The translations under genes and the position numbers were made by a program. Below are positions 1 through 9,954 of a stretch of 64,000 nucleotides of DNA, piece by piece. Origin of the DNA: Arcobacter sp. CECT 8983 (GTDB taxonomy: Bacteria > Campylobacterota > Campylobacteria > Campylobacterales > Arcobacteraceae). The first letter of the stretch is position 1. Each line of letters opens with the position of its first letter. Location of the stretch: positions 93,977 to 157,976 of the forward strand of contig NZ_PDKF01000007.1 of NCBI RefSeq assembly GCF_004118855.1, written 5' to 3'. The notes beneath the pieces are model-generated. The model saw only the letters and a list, made by a program, of their open reading frames with translations. It was not told the DNA's origin and made no database searches.

Positions 1-124
1 ATGCTAATCCATATGTTAAAGGCCAAAGTGAGTTTGACCTTCCCCAATTTACTAACTTATCAACTGTAGTTAATGCAATTGGAGCTCCGCCATCTTTAAA
101 ATAGTCTACTTTATGCTGTGCCAT
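1..124 (-). CDS. nuoB: NADH-quinone oxidoreductase subunit B (5' part only)
   Basis: The first 41 codons of NuoB are present; the rest lies beyond the left edge. The reading begins MAQHKVDYF and continues through [16 protein letters not shown] to [10 protein letters not shown], the conserved lead-in to the first cysteine motif of this complex I subunit, which carries cluster N2. The ATG sits inside the 3' end of nuoA (19-bp overlap), the usual coupled nuoA-nuoB arrangement. The cysteine ligands themselves are not in the window, so only the family assignment is supported. Confidence 0.9.
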   Translation of the reverse strand, partial: MAQHKVDYFKDGGAPIALTTVDKLVNWGRSNSLWPLTYGLA

Positions 125-495
125 TCTAAAGCTCCTTTTCTCCATGCATAAATAAATCCGATTGTAAGTAATAAAATAAATAAAATCATCTCAACAAATC
201 CAAACCATCCTAAAACTTGGAAATTTATAGCCCATGGAAACATAAATATAATCTCAATATCAAATAAAATAAAAAGTAGTGCCATTAAATAAAATTGTAT
301 AGATACACTACTTGGTTGTTTTGTAACTTCTGGTCCACACTCATATAGTGTGGTTTTTAGTTTTTCAGTATTTAACCTTGCAATTTTCCTACCAATAACT
401 CTTGCAATATAAACTACTGTAAGGAAAACACCGAAACTCAAAACAAACATAACAAAAACGCCGAAATACGGATGTGAAAACTCCATATGTGTCAT
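106..495 (-). CDS. nuoA: NADH-quinone oxidoreductase subunit A
   Basis: This 129-residue protein is the small membrane subunit of respiratory complex I. It has three hydrophobic segments (about residues 12-32, 67-90 and 98-118). Between the first two lies the conserved loop with YECGPE (about 51-56), which couples quinone reduction to proton pumping. The next gene is nuoB, overlapped by 19 bp. AAGGAT precedes the first ATG at good spacing, so that start is preferred over the ATG three codons on. The 124-bp gap upstream, towards the AAA ATPase gene, is A/T-rich and probably holds the nuo promoter, but no clear -35/-10 pair can be named. Confidence 0.95.
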   Translation of the reverse strand: MTHMEFSHPYFGVFVMFVLSFGVFLTVVYIARVIGRKIARLNTEKLKTTLYECGPEVTKQPSSVSIQFYLMALLFILFDIEIIFMFPWAINFQVLGWFGFVEMILFILLLTIGFIYAWRKGALEWHSIK

Positions 496-619
496 GTTTT
501 ATCCTTAAAATTATTAGTTTTTATAATAACTAACCCTTAATCTTCTTCAACTTATAAGATTAAGTAATACTTTTTCTTTAGTTATCAATTATAGTTAATT
601 TTTATTTATAAAGTCTAAT

Positions 620-2350
620 TTAGAAAAAACCAACTTTATTTTCTGAATCAAAGTTACCTTTTAATTCTTTTGCAATCTGTTCTTCAAAAGATTTATTTGT
701 AAAAATTGGTTCATCATCAACGGCTATTTTAAATGCAGTATTTTTTATAACCATCTCTATTTGACCACCTGTTAATTCATAGTCTGCTAATTTCTTTATA
801 TCAAAATCTTTATCCAAAGGTAAAGTTGTTGGAAGTAGTTTATTCCATAACTCTACTCTTTGCTCATAATTTGGTTTTTTAAATTCTATTTTGTAATTAA
901 ACCTTCTTGAAAATGCTTTGTCTAAAGACTCCAAAAGATTTGTTGTTGCAATTAAGATTCCATCAAATCTTTCTATTTGTTCTAAAAAAATATTTTGCAT
1001 TTGATTATGCATTTTTTCACTTCCACTAGCACTAGAAGTTGTTCTAGAACTTAAAAATTGATCTGCTTCATTTAATAATAAAATCGGTTCAGATTTACTT
1101 TTGTCCCTAATCTCATAATATTTATCAAATATTGCTCTAACATTTTTTTCACTCTCACCAACATACATAGAAAGAATCTTTGAACAATCAAAACTTAAAA
1201 CTTGTCTTTTTAAAGTCTTTGCAAAAGCAAGTGCTGTTAAAGTTTTACCAGTACCAGCAAAACCATAAAAGATAATTCTTGCTTCAATACTTCTTTTATG
1301 TTTTATTCCCCACTCTTTAAGTCTATTAAATACTTTTTTATCCATTTGCTTTAACAGTGAATCTAAAACTTCTCTTGTCTTGTCATTTAAAACAACATCA
1401 TCTAAAGTTTTATTTGTAGTAATAAGTTCAAATGTTTCTTGCTCTTTTATCAAAGAATCAAGCTTCATCTTCGTACTTCTATTTGTCTTTTTAGTTGGAT
1501 GTGAAATTTTATATAAAATATCATCGGGAATATAGAAGTTTCTATTTATTCCCCCAAAAGGAGTTAAAACTTCATCATAATCAACCAATGAACTTGAAAC
1601 AAGGTTTGATCCCTCTTCCAAAAGTGATCTATATTTTATTTTTTCATAATCATCACTTGAAATTAGTGTGATTAGAGAGTTCATATCCCTTAAAGTTCCA
1701 TCACCACCTGAATACTCCTCTTTTAAAAGAGCTAGAAACAATAATTGTTCTTGTTCATTTAAAGTATATTGTTTAAAAAAATCTTCCATCATAATAGAGC
1801 CATCAGTCTCTTTTACTCTCTCTTTGATTCTGTTTTCAAGAAGAGTTAGTTTTGACCTTAATCTATTTATATTTGGTGAATTTTCATCAAAGTTGTTTTT
1901 TACTAGATTTAATTGTTGAGCTAAATCTATTCTAAAAAATTGATCTTGTAAATATTCTAAATGGTCTTCATATTTTTTAACTTCTGGTAAAACAAACTCT
2001 AATGAACCTTTTTCTAAAAGCTTTAAAAATGCAGGAGATAGAGTAATCATCGAGTTTAAAAGTTCTAATTGTGACATTTCACTAAGTTTTAGTTGGTCAA
2101 AACCACTTTGAACAAGCCACCCAAACTCTAATAAAGACTTGATTAATTGAATTTTATTTAAATGCTCATATGTTTTTACATCATAAAATTCACTTAAAAT
2201 ATCTATAACCATAGAAGTATCTCTTCCTTGGATATATTGTCTTGTGATGTATTGTAAAATTTGTGCTTCTTCTTTTGAGCATTTTAATTGTTTAAAAAAT
2301 GCTGACTTCTCAACATTTTTTGCCTTTATAAATTCTATTATCTCGTTCAT
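620..2350 (-). CDS. AAA+ family ATPase, function unknown
   Basis: This 576-residue protein has a C-terminal AAA+ module and a long N-terminal helical region (about 1-330) that I do not recognise. Walker A is FYGFAGTGKT (about 360-370). The Walker B region is ILLLNEADQF (about 420-430), with Asn where most AAA+ proteins have Asp. A sensor-1-like IATTN and an arginine-finger SRRF follow, then a small helical lid. This layout is typical of COG0464-type ATPases that remodel proteins, but the substrate is unknown. It overlaps the upstream small membrane-protein gene by 4 bp (ATGA), so the two are probably translated together. The nuo operon lies 124 bp downstream on the same strand. Confidence 0.8.
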   Translation of the reverse strand: MNEIIEFIKAKNVEKSAFFKQLKCSKEEAQILQYITRQYIQGRDTSMVIDILSEFYDVKTYEHLNKIQLIKSLLEFGWLVQSGFDQLKLSEMSQLELLNSMITLSPAFLKLLEKGSLEFVLPEVKKYEDHLEYLQDQFFRIDLAQQLNLVKNNFDENSPNINRLRSKLTLLENRIKERVKETDGSIMMEDFFKQYTLNEQEQLLFLALLKEEYSGGDGTLRDMNSLITLISSDDYEKIKYRSLLEEGSNLVSSSLVDYDEVLTPFGGINRNFYIPDDILYKISHPTKKTNRSTKMKLDSLIKEQETFELITTNKTLDDVVLNDKTREVLDSLLKQMDKKVFNRLKEWGIKHKRSIEARIIFYGFAGTGKTLTALAFAKTLKRQVLSFDCSKILSMYVGESEKNVRAIFDKYYEIRDKSKSEPILLLNEADQFLSSRTTSSASGSEKMHNQMQNIFLEQIERFDGILIATTNLLESLDKAFSRRFNYKIEFKKPNYEQRVELWNKLLPTTLPLDKDFDIKKLADYELTGGQIEMVIKNTAFKIAVDDEPIFTNKSFEEQIAKELKGNFDSENKVGFF

Positions 2351-2700
2351 CTGTTTTTTCTTTCCTCTATTAAATTATAAAATTTTTCGAGGTTCTGTTT
2401 TTTTTGAAACCGTATTTTATAATTTTTATTTATAATTATCATTAAATTTTCTTTTTTTACTTCATTTATTTCATTAAATTTAACAATTTCTTTATCTTTT
2501 TGCAAATCTGGACTAAAACTGTTAGGTATTTTTAGGATATAATCTTGACAAAATCCCTTGTATTCACCTTTTGAATAGATGACATTTAAGCACTTTTTCT
2601 TTAAGTAGTAATTTTCAATTTTTTGTAAATTTGAATTATCATAAATGTTTAAGGCAATAAATATAAAAGCTAAAAGCCCGAAAAAAATTATAAAAATCAT
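2347..2700 (-). CDS. small membrane-anchored hypothetical protein
   Basis: I do not recognise the family. A hydrophobic segment at the N-terminus (MIFIIFFGLLAFIFIALNIY) is followed by a Lys-rich soluble tail of about 95 residues with paired cysteines spaced as KKKCLN and GFCQDY. An ATG ten codons upstream (2730) is possible, giving 127 residues, but it lacks a ribosome site. The ATG at 2700 is preceded by TTGGAGTAAA and is preferred. The stop codon overlaps the ATG of the AAA+ ATPase, which suggests a membrane partner or anchor for that enzyme; this is inference from position only. Confidence 0.6.
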   Translation of the reverse strand: MIFIIFFGLLAFIFIALNIYDNSNLQKIENYYLKKKCLNVIYSKGEYKGFCQDYILKIPNSFSPDLQKDKEIVKFNEINEVKKENLMIIINKNYKIRFQKKQNLEKFYNLIEERKNR

Positions 2701-2843
2701 TTTACTCCAATTATATGTTTTATTAATCATATTACATTAAAATCTCTTAACCAATAATGAACCATTTTTTTTATTGTTAAATCTATATTAAGATTATTTC
2801 TATATGATTGCATGTTTATTATAAATAATTTTTAGGAGGTAAA

Positions 2844-5252
2844 ATGAAACAACTATTATATAGTATCTTAGTATTTATATTTTTAACAGGTTGTGCAACA
2901 AATAATTTTTTTAATGGTAGTAAATATCCAAAAGAAACTTTAATCAATCAAGCAAACAATGGTGACTTAAATGCTATGCTTGAACTTTCAAAGTATTTTG
3001 ATTTCCCTCAAACAATTGAAGGTTTACAATATTTTGATAAATGGTATGAAAATATTGATGAAAATGATGCTGCAGAACAAGTGGCACTTTTAGGTGAAAT
3101 ATATTATGACTATAGTGATATGTTTTTAAATGGAGAAGAAAAAGCCTTAAAACTTTTAAACCAAGCTTCTAAAAAAGGGAATCTTGATGCAAAGATATCT
3201 TTGATTAAACATTATCTCAATGAGTACAAAACACAAGAAGCAAATGAAATAGAGAATAATATTATTGATAAATTATCAGTAAAACAACTTCAAAAACTTT
3301 ATTCTATTTATTTTGATAAAAGAAAAAGAGAAAAAGCTGAAAAAGTTGCCTCATACTTAGCAGAAAGAGAAGCAGATATTCCTTATGATTTACAACTAAA
3401 AAAGGTAAAATCAATAATCTACAGAGGAAGTTCTCAGGAGAAGGTTAAAGAGTTTATTGAAAAAACAATTGCTACTAATGATGTTGAAAAGATAACTAAA
3501 TTAGCTGATATACTTGTAAAAAGACGAGCTTATAAAGAAGCTATTAAATTATATACTGCACTTATTAAATTAGATAATGAAAATGCTGATGCTTATTATA
3601 ATCTTGCAATGATTTATAATAGAGGTAGCTATTTACAAAATCTAGAAAAAGATAAAGAAAAATCAAATAAGTACTTTATGAAAGCAGTTGAATTAAATCA
3701 TCTAGAAGCTACAGTTAACGTTCTTGATGCATATTCAAATAGTAAAGAGAGTTTAGATAAATACTTAGAGTTAAAAAATAAGCTACTATCTTCAAATGAA
3801 GGTATTTTGGTTTTAGCAAACTACTACAAGAAAAATAGATATAATGAAAAAGCAAGAGAGTTATTCGAAAAACTTGCAGAAGAAAACGATCATAAAGCTA
3901 TTTTAGAACTTGCATTAAAAATTCCGTCTAACTATAACTTTAACCCTGAAGAATATGTTAGTGCTAGAAGATGGCAAGAGTTTATTCTATCAAGTAGCAA
4001 TACAAAGTTGAAAGATAAATTTACCAAAGAAGTTATAGAAAAACGAAGTTTCAGAAGAGCCTTCCCAGAAGTAACTAAAAAACTAGAACAAGAAATTTTA
4101 AACTCTGATAATATCTTGACTTTAAGAAAATTTGCTCAGAAGAACAGATACTCAAATATAGACTTTTCAATTAAACTATATGAAAAAGCTTCCAAAGCAG
4201 GAGACATAAAAAGTTCCCTTGAACTTGTAAGTCTTTATACAAATAAAAAAGTAAATAAATATGATAAAGCCGTAGAAGTTTTACAAAAACTAATAGATAA
4301 AGGGGACAAAAAAGCTGCTTATAAATTAGCAAACTTATATTTACATCCACCCTACTTTTTAGATGAAAAACCAAACTATAAAAAAGCTTTAGCTATTTAT
4401 GAAAAGTTAGCAAAAGAAGATGATATAAAAGCTATTGAAGAACTAGTAAGATACCATCTTTGTAACTCTTGTGAGAAATCTCCATTTATAAATCAAGAAA
4501 CTGGTTTTTTCTATATGAAAAGACTATATGAATTAAGAAAAACTCCTAGAGATTATGCTTCAATGGGATGGGCTTATGCTTATGGAAAAGGAGTTAAAAA
4601 AGATCTGAAAAAAGCTGAAGAGTATTACTTCCAAGCTGCACAAAAAGGTTATACTTCTGCTTATTATAACTTAGCTTGGTTATATTATAGAAATAAAGAA
4701 AATAAAGATAGAGATATCATTAGACTAGATTATAAAAAAGCAAAAGAATACTTAGAACTTGGGGCTAAAAACTACAACTATCCAAGTATAAATCTTCTAG
4801 GAGTTTTTTATAAAGATGGTCTAGGAGTAAAAAAAGATATGCAAAAAGCAGTTCGTTTATTTGAAAAAGCAGCAAGATATGACAAATATGCAGCAAATCA
4901 TCTTGCAAATTATTATAGAGATAAAAAAGATTATAAAAGTGCTATGAAATACTATGAATATGCGAAGAGTAAAGGTGATGCATCAGCTCAAATAGAACTT
5001 GGAATACTTTATGAAAAAGGACAAGGAACAAAAAAAGATATTGAAAAAGCTTTAAAATATTATAAAGATGCTTTTAAAAACTATAGAGATGATTCACAAA
5101 AAGATATTGCGGCATATAATATAGGACTTATATATCATTATGGAAAAGGTGGCATGAAAAAAGACCTAGAAAAAGCCAAATACTGGTATTCTAGTTCAAA
5201 TTTTGATAAAGCAAAAAAAGAGTTAAAAAAGATAGAGAAACTAAAAAAGTAA
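2844..5252 (+). CDS. Sel1/TPR-repeat lipoprotein
   Basis: An 802-residue exported lipoprotein. The signal peptide ends in the lipobox LTGC (Cys17). The rest is alpha-helical repeat: irregular TPR-like units from about 35 to 480, then clear Sel1-like repeats from about 490 to 790. Signature pieces include AYGKGVKKDLKKAEEYY, KDGLGVKKDMQKA and YEKGQGTKKDIEKALKYY. Such proteins act as periplasmic or outer-membrane scaffolds for protein partners; the partner is unknown. An AGGAGGT ribosome site lies 4 bp before the ATG, and TATTATAAAT at 2817-2826 is a probable -10. It is transcribed divergently from the AAA+ ATPase pair and meets the AEC transporter gene tail to tail with an 8-bp gap. Confidence 0.85.
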   Translation: MKQLLYSILVFIFLTGCATNNFFNGSKYPKETLINQANNGDLNAMLELSKYFDFPQTIEGLQYFDKWYENIDENDAAEQVALLGEIYYDYSDMFLNGEEKALKLLNQASKKGNLDAKISLIKHYLNEYKTQEANEIENNIIDKLSVKQLQKLYSIYFDKRKREKAEKVASYLAEREADIPYDLQLKKVKSIIYRGSSQEKVKEFIEKTIATNDVEKITKLADILVKRRAYKEAIKLYTALIKLDNENADAYYNLAMIYNRGSYLQNLEKDKEKSNKYFMKAVELNHLEATVNVLDAYSNSKESLDKYLELKNKLLSSNEGILVLANYYKKNRYNEKARELFEKLAEENDHKAILELALKIPSNYNFNPEEYVSARRWQEFILSSSNTKLKDKFTKEVIEKRSFRRAFPEVTKKLEQEILNSDNILTLRKFAQKNRYSNIDFSIKLYEKASKAGDIKSSLELVSLYTNKKVNKYDKAVEVLQKLIDKGDKKAAYKLANLYLHPPYFLDEKPNYKKALAIYEKLAKEDDIKAIEELVRYHLCNSCEKSPFINQETGFFYMKRLYELRKTPRDYASMGWAYAYGKGVKKDLKKAEEYYFQAAQKGYTSAYYNLAWLYYRNKENKDRDIIRLDYKKAKEYLELGAKNYNYPSINLLGVFYKDGLGVKKDMQKAVRLFEKAARYDKYAANHLANYYRDKKDYKSAMKYYEYAKSKGDASAQIELGILYEKGQGTKKDIEKALKYYKDAFKNYRDDSQKDIAAYNIGLIYHYGKGGMKKDLEKAKYWYSSSNFDKAKKELKKIEKLKK

Positions 5253-5260
5253 TCTCTTTT

Positions 5261-6187
5261 TTAAAACTGATTTTGAATTAACATCAAAATCACAGAAATA
5301 GACAAAATTGAAAGCAATGTCTGCATAGTAATAACTGCAGACATTAGCTTTAAATCTCCTCCAAGTTGCCTTGCTAAGATATAAGCCGAAGAAGCAGTAG
5401 GCATAGAACCAAATACTACAAGTACTAAAAGTGCAAGTCCTGTTATCCCTAAAGTCTTTCCTATAAAATAAATTGCTAAAGGATAAATAATAAGTTTAAA
5501 AATAATTGCTAAAATTAGTTCTAATTTTGCTTCTTTTATATGTGACAAATGAAGTCCAACCCCTACAGATAAAAGACCTAAAGGAAGTGCTGCTGAACTT
5601 AAAATACCAAGGGTTTTTTCTATTGGAGTAAAAAGAGTTATTCCAAAGAAGTTTAATAAACCACCAACAACACAACCAACAATAAGTGGATTTTTTATAA
5701 TTGAAAGAATAAACGACTTTACAGTTATTTTATTACTTGCTGCATAAATTGAAAAAATAGAAATACAAAAGATATTTATAAGAGGAATCATAAAGGTCAT
5801 TAAAAGTGCAGCTAAAACTAATCCACTATCACCATAAATAGCATCAACAAGAGCTAAAAAAACATAGGTATTAAATCTAATGGCACCTTGATAAATTGAA
5901 GTAAAAGAATCCCCTTTAAACTTCTTTACAAAACGATTAAATATCATAAGAATAAGCGTTAAAATAAGCATTGTTAAAAATGCACTTAGAATAAAATTAA
6001 AACCATCAATTCCTTCTAAAGAAGCAGTTGATAACTTATATATTAACAATGCTGGAAATAGAACATAATAAGTAAACTTGTCTGAACTTGCCCAAAATTC
6101 TTCATTTGGGAACTTTATTCGTTTAAAAAGATATCCTAAAATAATAAGGAAAAAAATTGGTAATAAGGCTTCAATTATATTTTGCAT
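5261..6187 (-). CDS. AEC-family auxin-efflux-carrier-type permease
   Basis: A 308-residue integral membrane protein with about ten hydrophobic segments in two halves, the size and layout of the AEC (auxin efflux carrier) family. Typical family traits are the N-terminal LLPIFFLIILGYLFKR and the C-terminal FGSMPTASSAYILARQ stretch. Bacterial members export malate, malonate or other small carboxylates, but the substrate cannot be read from the sequence. The FMN reductase gene is 66 bp upstream on the same strand, so the two may be cotranscribed. TATAAT just before the ATG could supply a separate promoter. Confidence 0.85.
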   Translation of the reverse strand: MQNIIEALLPIFFLIILGYLFKRIKFPNEEFWASSDKFTYYVLFPALLIYKLSTASLEGIDGFNFILSAFLTMLILTLILMIFNRFVKKFKGDSFTSIYQGAIRFNTYVFLALVDAIYGDSGLVLAALLMTFMIPLINIFCISIFSIYAASNKITVKSFILSIIKNPLIVGCVVGGLLNFFGITLFTPIEKTLGILSSAALPLGLLSVGVGLHLSHIKEAKLELILAIIFKLIIYPLAIYFIGKTLGITGLALLVLVVFGSMPTASSAYILARQLGGDLKLMSAVITMQTLLSILSISVILMLIQNQF

Positions 6188-6253
6188 AAGTGATTATACA
6201 CTTCTTTTGCTTTTTTACAAAAAATTTAAAGGTATTATTTTTTCAAGGGTTTA

Positions 6254-6763
6254 TTATGCCCTTGAAAGTTTATCTAACTGCTGAATCATATTTTTAGCAG
6301 TTTCTTCATTTAATGGTTTATCATAACTTGTTAAAATCTCTCTAGCTAAAATATTTGCACCTAAGTGTTGAAATTGAATTCTCATAGCTTGAAGACCTTT
6401 TTGACCTCCACCCCCAGAGTGAGTTGCTAAACCTACAACTTTTTCATTAAATGCATCTCTCCAATCTTTTGTAGTTCTTGAAGTCCAAGCCATAGCATTG
6501 TTTAATACAGGAGGCATAACTCCATTATATTCAGGAGCAACAACTATAAATGTTTTTAAAGTTAATATCTTACCTGCTAATTCTTTTGCAGCTTCAGGAA
6601 GTCCATTTTTTTCTTCTTCAACTGTACTATATAAAGGTAAGTCTAAATCTACTAAATTTATAACTTCAGATTCAACACCCACTTCTTTAGCAAGCTCTTG
6701 TAGTCTTTGCCCTAATTTTAGGTTATTGTTTGCACTTGCAACTAAGATTCCTATTTTTGACAT
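6254..6763 (-). CDS. NADPH-dependent FMN reductase family flavoprotein
   Basis: This 169-residue protein has the flavodoxin-like fold of the NADPH-dependent FMN reductase family (PF03358). It opens with KIGILVASANNNLKLG, a phosphate-binding loop. The family motif APEYNGVMPPVLNNAMAW (about 89-106) contacts the flavin. A glycine-rich HSGGGGQKG (about 127-135) follows. It probably reduces FMN or quinones in the cytoplasm. AAGGAT precedes the ATG. It lies between the restriction operon and the AEC permease gene, on the same strand as both. Confidence 0.88.
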   Translation of the reverse strand: MSKIGILVASANNNLKLGQRLQELAKEVGVESEVINLVDLDLPLYSTVEEEKNGLPEAAKELAGKILTLKTFIVVAPEYNGVMPPVLNNAMAWTSRTTKDWRDAFNEKVVGLATHSGGGGQKGLQAMRIQFQHLGANILAREILTSYDKPLNEETAKNMIQQLDKLSRA

Positions 6764-6855
6764 AAATCATCCTTCAAATGTAATATTAATTTTTCCTTGC
6801 ATTTTATTCTCTTTTGATAAAAAAAGACTAAATTTTTAAAAATAAATATTTTCCT

Positions 6856-9800
6856 TTAATTATTCTCACAACTTAATTCAACCTGTTTTATCACTAAAGC
6901 TAAAGCTTCTACTGCATTGTCTGGTGGATATTTATATTTTTTAAGAAGTCTTTTTACTTCTCTTCTCATTCTAGCTCTTGTGTTTTCTTTGTATTGCCAA
7001 TCTATTGTTTTAGAATTTTGTATTGTTTTTGTAAGTTCTACTGCTAACTCTTTTAAGACACTTTCATCCATAGCTTCTTTTACTGTATCAAACTTTGTCA
7101 ATGCATCATAAAAAGACTTCTCTTCATCTGTTAGACCTAGTTCATTTCCTTTTAGAAAATCTTCCATCATATCTTTTGACATTTTTAAAAGTTCATCTAT
7201 CACTTCTGCATTTGTAAGAGCTTTGTTATTGTATTTGTTCATCACTTCATTCATCAAAAATGAAAACTTTTCACTTTGAACTAAATTTGTTTTTTCATAA
7301 GCTTTTATCTTATTTGATAATAATCTTTTTAAAAGTTCTAGGGCTATATTTTTTCTTTTCATTGAAGATATCTCTTTTAGAAACTCTTCATTAAAAATAT
7401 CTAACTCATTTTGTTTGATACCTAAGATATCATTTAGCTCCAATATAGAATCTTTTTGTATAGAGTCTTTTACTAAACTTAGAACTCTTTGGTTTATCTC
7501 TTTTAGATTAAACTCTTTCCCCTCTAGCTTATTTAAAGCACTTTTTACTGCTTTAAAATAAGCAATCTCTAGTTTCATATCATCATCAAGCATTGAGTTA
7601 CAAAGTGTTTGGGCCGCACTTAATTCACTTACTTTTTTATTAAACTCTTTTTTTATATTTTCTTCACCATAGCTTTCTATTAAAACATGTTCTACTCCAT
7701 CTCCAATAAGAGTTAATCTATCTTTATCACTTCCTGTTTTAAATCCATTATAATCAAAAGCAGAAAAAAGTTTTCTCAAGAAAGTCAGAGCATCTTCTAG
7801 CTTATGAAAAGCCGCATCAAGGTTTAGTTCAACTTTATCTATATCTCTTCTTGTATATGTTTGTAAAGCCTCTTTTAGTGAGCCCATAATTCCTATATAG
7901 TCAACTACAAGTCCACCTACTTTGTCTTTAAAGACTCTATTTACTCTAGCTATAGCTTGCATTAGATTGTGTGATTTCATAGGTTTATCAATATACATTG
8001 TACTCATAGAGGGCACATCAAAACCTGTAAGCCACATATCCACGACAATCACTATTTTTAATTCATCATTTATATCTTTAATTCTTTTTGCTAAATAAAC
8101 CCTATCCTCTTTTGTGGTTTCATATTTTTTTAAAAGTTCATCATCACTTGCACTTGATGTCATAACAACTTTTATTTTCCCCTTATCCATATCATCACTA
8201 TGCCAAGAAGGTCGAAGCTTTATAATTTGCTCATATAGATTAACTGCTATTTTTCTATTCATACAAACTATCATTGCTTTGTCTAAAAACTTTGGAGCAA
8301 GGATAATCTCTCTATCTTCATAATGTCTTACAATATCCATAGCTAACATTTCCAGTCTATGGGTATCTCCCACTATCTCTTCTAGCTTTGTAAATTTTCT
8401 TTTTGATTCATCAAGAAGCTCTATAGGAGCACCTTCATCTTCTAGTTTTTCATACTCTTCATCAATCTCATTTAAAACTTTTTCATCTAGTTTTAGTTTT
8501 GCAATTCTACTTTCATAATATATCTTTACAGTTGAGCCATCTTCTACAGCTTGAGTCATATCATAAATATCAACCTCATCTCCAAAAATTTCCCTTGTGG
8601 ATTTATCACTATTTTCTATTGGTGTTCCTGTAAAACCTATAAAAGTTGCATTTGGTAAGGCATCTCTAATATGTTTGGCATATCCATAGCTTATTTTCCC
8701 TGTTTTTGTGTCAACCTTTGCTTCCAAGCCATATTGACTTCTATGGGCTTCATCTGCTATAAGTATAATATCTCTTCTATCACTTAAACACTCTATTTGT
8801 ACCTCATCATCTTTTAGAGCAAATTTTTGAATTGTTGTGAAGATTATCCCTCCACTTTCTCTATTTAGCTTCTCTCTTAAATCATCTTTATTTTCTATTT
8901 GTATTGGTGTTTGTCTTAAGATACTGCTTGATTTTGAAAAGGTTGTAAATAGTTGCATATCTAAGTCATTTCTATCTGTTAATATTATTACCGTAGGGTT
9001 TTTCAAAGCTTGTATGATAGAGCTTGTATAAAATACCATTGAGAGTGATTTTCCACTTCCTTGTGTATGCCATACAAGACCTGCTTTTTTTGATTTTTCT
9101 AAGATTGAGTTTACAGTTGAATCTACTGCTTTTTTTACAGCAAAATATTGATGATAGGCACTTAATATCTTTGTACTTTTTACCCCATCTTCTACAAAAA
9201 CAATAAAGTTTTTTATAATATCTAAAAGCCTACTTTTTTCAAACATTCCTAAAAGTAAAGTCTCTATTTGAATATGTGAATTTAATTTTACTCCATCTAC
9301 ACTTTTCCAAGCAGTAAATCTCTCAAAATTTGAGCTTATGGTTCCAACTCTTGCATTTACTCCATCACTTATCACCAGAAAAGCATTTGTATTAAATAAG
9401 CTTGGAATCTTTTGTTTGTACGTTTGTAATTGATTATAGGCTTTTTCACACCCTACTTTTTCATTTGACAATGATTTTAACTCAAAAACAATCAGAGGCA
9501 AACCATTTATAAATAGTATCAAATCAGGTCGTCTCTCATCAAACTCTACGATAGTAAACTGATTGACTATCAAAAATTCATTTTTTGAAATATCTTTAAA
9601 ATCAAAAAGATATACCTTGTCCCCTTTGTCATTTCCATCTTTATCTTTATAGACAACATCCACACCTTCTACTAAATACTTATGAAAAGTCTTGTTATTT
9701 TCACTCATCATGGGTGAGTTTGGGTGAATAATTTGTTTGAAGACATCTTCTAAAACATCTTTTGAAATAGTAGGATTAATCCTTTTTAAGCTATCAAAGA

Positions 9801-9954
9801 ACTTCTCTTTTAAAATAACTTCATGAAAATCATCCCTAGCACTCTCTACTGCATCTGGAGCTATATCTATACCACTTTTATACTCATAAGCTAAATCATT
9901 TTCAAAGATTTGTATCACTGCTTGTTCTAAATTATCTTCGTAAAAGTTATTCAT
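6856..9954 (-). CDS. hsdR: type I restriction enzyme, R (motor/nuclease) subunit
   Basis: At 1032 residues this is a full-length HsdR. The N-terminal PD-(D/E)XK nuclease contains PDLILFINGLPLIVFELKS (about 143-161). The SF2 helicase core has Walker A TQGSGKS (about 293-299), DEAHRSQYG, GFTGTPIE and a C-terminal motif QAIARVNRVF. The C-terminal third is helical and should dock to the methylase. HsdR translocates DNA and cleaves it when the HsdM-HsdS complex finds an unmethylated site. It is the last gene of an eight-gene operon. Its ATG overlaps the stop of a 50-codon ORF by one base (TAATG), so its translation is probably coupled to it. Confidence 0.97.
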   Translation of the reverse strand: MNNFYEDNLEQAVIQIFENDLAYEYKSGIDIAPDAVESARDDFHEVILKEKFFDSLKRINPTISKDVLEDVFKQIIHPNSPMMSENNKTFHKYLVEGVDVVYKDKDGNDKGDKVYLFDFKDISKNEFLIVNQFTIVEFDERRPDLILFINGLPLIVFELKSLSNEKVGCEKAYNQLQTYKQKIPSLFNTNAFLVISDGVNARVGTISSNFERFTAWKSVDGVKLNSHIQIETLLLGMFEKSRLLDIIKNFIVFVEDGVKSTKILSAYHQYFAVKKAVDSTVNSILEKSKKAGLVWHTQGSGKSLSMVFYTSSIIQALKNPTVIILTDRNDLDMQLFTTFSKSSSILRQTPIQIENKDDLREKLNRESGGIIFTTIQKFALKDDEVQIECLSDRRDIILIADEAHRSQYGLEAKVDTKTGKISYGYAKHIRDALPNATFIGFTGTPIENSDKSTREIFGDEVDIYDMTQAVEDGSTVKIYYESRIAKLKLDEKVLNEIDEEYEKLEDEGAPIELLDESKRKFTKLEEIVGDTHRLEMLAMDIVRHYEDREIILAPKFLDKAMIVCMNRKIAVNLYEQIIKLRPSWHSDDMDKGKIKVVMTSSASDDELLKKYETTKEDRVYLAKRIKDINDELKIVIVVDMWLTGFDVPSMSTMYIDKPMKSHNLMQAIARVNRVFKDKVGGLVVDYIGIMGSLKEALQTYTRRDIDKVELNLDAAFHKLEDALTFLRKLFSAFDYNGFKTGSDKDRLTLIGDGVEHVLIESYGEENIKKEFNKKVSELSAAQTLCNSMLDDDMKLEIAYFKAVKSALNKLEGKEFNLKEINQRVLSLVKDSIQKDSILELNDILGIKQNELDIFNEEFLKEISSMKRKNIALELLKRLLSNKIKAYEKTNLVQSEKFSFLMNEVMNKYNNKALTNAEVIDELLKMSKDMMEDFLKGNELGLTDEEKSFYDALTKFDTVKEAMDESVLKELAVELTKTIQNSKTIDWQYKENTRARMRREVKRLLKKYKYPPDNAVEALALVIKQVELSCENN

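Noticed and set aside
6498..6839. 113-codon frame opposite the FMN reductase gene
   Set aside because: Mirror of a clear flavoprotein gene with low-complexity Ser/Phe composition.
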